The translations under genes and the position numbers were made by a program. A DNA stretch of 64,000 bases, taken from assembly GCA_029448655.1 (NCBI GenBank), contig JACCLO010000016.1:1-64000 (forward strand), given 5' to 3'. The notes below the pieces were generated by a model. That model saw only the letters and a program-made list of their open reading frames with translations. It ran no database searches and was not told where the DNA came from. Each line of letters begins with the position of its first letter. The stretch's first letter is position 1. Below are positions 60,062-64,000 of this stretch, piece after piece. Source of the DNA: Wolfiporia cocos (Eukaryota > Basidiomycota > Agaricomycetes > Polyporales > Phaeolaceae).

Positions 60062-63000
60062 TTACTTCATTTGCTCTGGCCCGACAATGATACTGGCTAA
60101 TCGACGCGTAGAGTGAAACGGCTTCTGCACAAGCTGTTCGCGCTCGCCCTATGCTATAATCGCAGCAGTTTATATATCTGGTAAAATACACGATAGCATA
60201 CATTGCGATACCGACTCTACTGCTATTACAATGGACGCAAGGCCATGCTCTATCCGGGATATCTCACGCCGTCCAACCGGCCTGAGCTGTCTCGATAAAT
60301 TCTGGCGACTCCAGCACTTGGAAGTGACCGCCAGTCACCGTGACGATCTGAGCGTCGGGGGAAACTCGCTCAATCCCATACTGTTCCCAGCCAGCCCTCC
60401 TTTCCTCCGCGATGAACGCGATGTACCCCTTCAGCGCGACGAAGACCGTCATCGGCGCTTTTACCGACCGCATCCACTGCAAGAGGGCCTCTTGCAAAGC
60501 AGGAATAGTGGGCTGTTGGCCTTCTGGAAGGAGCGAGAAGATGAACTCATACACGCCGACGTGGAGGTTCGTAAACGTGTTCCACCAGCCCTTGACGTGC
60601 TCAGGCGCCTCCAGCCCGTCCGCAGCGTCTTGCCAGTCCTGTGCCGCACGGTGGCGCGATTGAGAGGGATCCGCGCGGTACAGCGCAAGCATCGATGCGA
60701 GCAGCCGGCGTATCATATCGGGCCCGGCGGATCGTAGCTCCATCGCCTGTTCGTCGGGCGCGATGAGCGGAGACACCCACAGGAGGGGCGAGTGGTCGAT
60801 GTAGCACAGCTGCGCAACCTGGTCCCCATTGTCTTCCATCATCTTCGCAATCATGGTCGCCATGATCGTGCTCGCGCAGAAGGCACCGAGGCGGTAGGGT
60901 CCCTCCGGCTGCGCAAGCTTGATCTGCTCATAATAGTGCCGACAGAACGCCTCGAGCGGGTAGAGCGGCGTCTCCGGTGTCGTCTGTAGTGCCCATAGCG
61001 AGCTGTTAAACTTTTCTTGGATGGCGACGAAGGGAAGTGGACTTCCGCTCGCGCCGTGAATCACGATGAGCGGAGTCTCGCCGTTGTCGACCAGTTTAAG
61101 AACTGTCTGACCCGGCTTGTGCACCCCATCCCACTGGAAGTATGTCACCTTAGATGATACTTTAAGCGAACCCTCGGTTTGAGCCCGCTTCTCTACATCA
61201 ATGCGATGCTGGATGTCTGTGAGACTAATGCTCCCTAGTAGCTCCATTGATGAGATGGTGAGGAATGGCCGAAGCGTAAAGGCGAGCCGGCCCGCAGAAA
61301 GGGAATCAAGGCCATATGATGTCAAGGGCGCATCATCGCGGAACTGACCCGGATCTACGTTCAATGACTGCATGATGACACCCTTTAGTTCATCTCGAGG
61401 ACTCTCCGACGGGGAAGGTGGCAACGATGCGTCGAGGCCCTTCGCGAATGGATACCTAGGGAATGCGATGGTCCTCGTGATGCCGTTCTGTCCGTTCAGA
61501 GCGTGGAAGTTGATGTCATCGTTTCCAGCGACGACGAGGTGGCCCAAGCAGGTAAGCAGGTCAGTCTCCTCTTGGTACGCGTCTGGCTGCCTGCAGCGAC
61601 GCATGGGGCAAGTCACTGTAGGAGCACCCATCTGTTGCATGTACGGTGACAGCACGGGGTGTGGGCTGATCTCGACATGTGCTGCATTGGGATACGCCTG
61701 GACAATAGAGGTGAACGCTTGCGTGAACTGGACCGGGTCTCTGAAGTTCCGCCAGAAGTAGTCAGGGGTGAAACGTTCAAGCAACGTTCCAGTCGCGGTG
61801 GAGTACGTCGTGATCACCGGGTTGTGATCACCTGGGTATCGTGCGAACACGTTGGCCAACTGCGTGCGGTACTCGTCTTGACACAACTCCATCAGGGCGG
61901 AGTGGACAGCGACACCAGTCTGCAGTTGTCGGGCAAAGATCCCACGAGATGCGGCAATAGCGACAGCCTTGTCGACAAGATGCGCGTGACCGGAAATTGC
62001 AATCGCATCTGGCGCATTGAAACCCGCCAAATCAAGGGTTCCCCGCTCTTCCGCGGAGCATGCGAGATGAATAATCGCACGCCCGTCAGCTGCATTGCAC
62101 CCAAGAGCCGCCATAGCTCCGTTTGCTTGTTCCACTGCCGCGACCGCACGCCCCTGAGCGATCGCTATCTCCATCGCCATAGCCTTCGGTCCTGCACCAG
62201 ACGCGTACACCATAGATGTCTCACCGGCCGAATGTCCGACGAGGACATTCGGTCGAAGGCCCAAGCTGCGTAGTAATTCAAAGAGCGCGATCTGGACCAT
62301 AACCATGGACGGAAAAATGACAGACACAGGCCAAACAGGGGGAAGAGCTTGAGCCGTGGCGCTGTCTGAGAAAAGCCCGACCTGCTCTACCAGGGAGCCG
62401 CCGGTGACATTGCGGTGGCATTCGTCCAACTCAGCGATCGTGTTGCGGAAGATCGGGAATCGCTTAGCAAGTTGACGGCCCACTGAGAATACAAGCAAAT
62501 CAGTCTCGTGTGCAATACAGGTGTCTGAATTTAAATCTCTACTTACTATTGATATGTTGTGGGCCTTGGCCAGGGAAGACAAATACTACCGGCGGCTTAA
62601 CACGAGCGGACAGCACGGGGGTCAAGAATTGCGGAGATGCTTGCTTCTCGGGGTGCGTTACAGTGAAGGTTCGCCAAGCCATCTGCCTAGTGCAGCGCCC
62701 AGAGATCGTTGAAAGTTCCGCCGACTGATCGGGATGACTGGCGGCCAACTTGTTCAGCGCGCCTGCGATAGCACCTGCGGATCGCGACGTGAGACCGCCC
62801 GCCATAAGCAGCGTCGGGTGATGCGTGGATTGTACGTCCATCGGATCAGCACCCTGAGCGGAGGCACTCTGAACCACGACATGACCATTGGTACCGCCGA
62901 TGCCGGAACTAGACATTGAAATTGTGAGCTTTCTCGATGGCGAGCGCGCTTTGATAGAAGTTGGTTCTCGGGGTACGCGTAACTTGTAGTTCCCCCACTG

Positions 63001-64000
63001 GACAGCAGGATCCCGGTTGGCCAAGTTCAGTGTAGGGGGGACAACGCCGCCCTCCAAGATCGCGCATACTTTGCAAAGTGAAGCAAGGAAAGCTGCATTG
63101 CCAAGATGACTGGACTAATGGTCAGCACACAAACGTTCACGTTGATCGACTCCGGAAACCTCACCCAATGTTGCCTGCAACACTGCCAATCAACAGCTCG
63201 CTATCTCGTCCAAATACTTGACCGATCCAATCGGTTTCGTTCGAGTGACCCGACGCAGTGCCTAAATAAGGGTTGGGTCAGTCGTGCCACAACATATGGC
63301 GTAGGGGCGGTCATACCAGTTCCGTGTCTTTCAACGTAGTCAACATCTTGCGGCTGGCAGTCGATCCCATCATACGCACGTCGTACGGCGTCGACGCGTA
63401 CGCTTATATGATCTTCGCCATTGAATGCAGAACCGGAAGCGTTGATGCCCGTCCCCAAGATCTATCAGGAATATGAGCAGTGGCCGTTCGATGTCGAGGT
63501 GGTCACTCACGTTGCCGTATATGTAGTCACCGTCACGGATCGCATCATCGTATGGCTTGAGCACGATAGCTACTATGCCCTCGCCCAGTGCAAATCTGAT
63601 CAAATCGAGAAATTTGAGCTTCCTCAGGCAATGTAGATTCATCGCACGCACTCCTCAGATTCGGCTTCAAAAATCTTGTCCCGAGTTCCGGGAATGGCGA
63701 TCGGACCAGCACTTCGTTGCAGGGAGTCAGTCATCCTAATAAGATTCACGTATCGTATTAGTACTTGATTTATTGTCCTTGCGGCGTAATATCTCAACAA
63801 TTACTTTGGGTACAATCGGCAGCCGGCAACAACGGCTGCTTCGCATTCCCCTACGCGCAAGGCCTGTACTGCCAAGTGTAGCGCGGTCAAACTTGAATTG
63901 CAGGATGCATCAATTGGAACGCATGGTCCGCGAAGATCGAGGTGCCTGGGAACTTCATCGCATATGCACGGAATGCTCGCAAAGGCCCCTCGAGGTTCCT
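60062..64000. repeat. segmental duplication, copy 2 (partner 6921-10853)
   Basis: Same orientation as copy 1 and continuing past the window edge. Contains the in-frame PKS copy and about 200 bp of 3' flank. Confidence 0.9.
60264..64000 (-). CDS. polyketide synthase KS-AT-ACP-TE, copy 2, in frame, 5' part beyond window
   Basis: Last exon (60264-62582) is one open frame of about 770 codons; introns of about 50 bp split the KS part. KS: DASCNSSS with the Cys codon at 63900-63902, in frame with [10 protein letters not shown] before it, then [36 protein letters not shown] and [15 protein letters not shown], then [11 protein letters not shown] (about 62220-62245). [16 protein letters not shown] (about 61285-61320). 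[15 protein letters not shown] (about 61045-61085), [11 protein letters not shown] where the usual nucleophile Ser of GxSxG is replaced by Cys (about 60860-60885), and TVTGGHFQV near the end with the likely catalytic His. No SAT, PT or reducing domains seen. No frameshift was found in the visible part, so this is the likely functional copy. It lies next to tRNA-derived repeats rather than cluster partners on the visible side. Confidence 0.88.

Overview
The window looks like a piece of a basidiomycete (probably Agaricomycete) nuclear chromosome. Coding regions are broken by many GT...AG introns of about 50 bp. Typical basidiomycete families are present (a MATH-BTB protein, a PRP24/SART3-like splicing factor, a KS-AT-ACP-TE polyketide synthase, chromoviral Ty3/gypsy elements). 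About two thirds of the window is transposon-derived or has no recognisable gene. All assignments come from reading the sequence; no database search was run. Layout: 1-1035 (minus) is the 5' part of a MATH-BTB gene running off the left edge. 1359-5675 (minus) is a PRP24/SART3-like U6 snRNP assembly factor. 7126-11464 (minus) is a polyketide synthase (PKS copy 1). 13272-14927 (plus) is an MFS monocarboxylate-type transporter. 15475-17962 (minus) is a flavin monooxygenase-like enzyme. 19636-21334 (plus) is a PLP-dependent class V aminotransferase/epimerase-like enzyme. PKS, transporter, monooxygenase and PLP enzyme lie side by side and look like a small biosynthetic gene cluster. From about 23 kb to 57 kb the window is a stack of mobile elements. 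Element 1 is a full Ty3/gypsy chromovirus (25346-33779, target duplication TTATA). Element 2 is another full Ty3/gypsy element (47465-55634, target duplication GAGCG). Element 3 is a short non-autonomous LTR element (35437-37324, target duplication GGACG) with two LTRs identical by eye. Several solo or nested LTRs, TIR elements and inverted repeats surround them. At 60264-64000 (minus) a second copy of the same PKS runs off the right edge; its visible part is in frame, while copy 1 carries many one-base indels. The most interesting points are these. (1) Three LTR families share one layout: an 11-12 nt primer-binding site, one base inside the 5' LTR, that is complementary to the LTR's own sequence about 33-35 nt after a TATA box. 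This is the signature of Tf1-like self-priming. (2) Both full elements carry a complete trimeric dUTPase domain inside Gag-Pol, but on opposite sides of the protease. (3) Element 1 has an extra reading frame after the chromodomain with two zinc knuckles. (4) The PKS is duplicated about 53 kb apart, and the two copies differ mainly by indels in one tract and by substitutions in another. (5) Conserved genes in the first 11 kb contain repeated one-base frameshifts that look more like assembly errors than decay.
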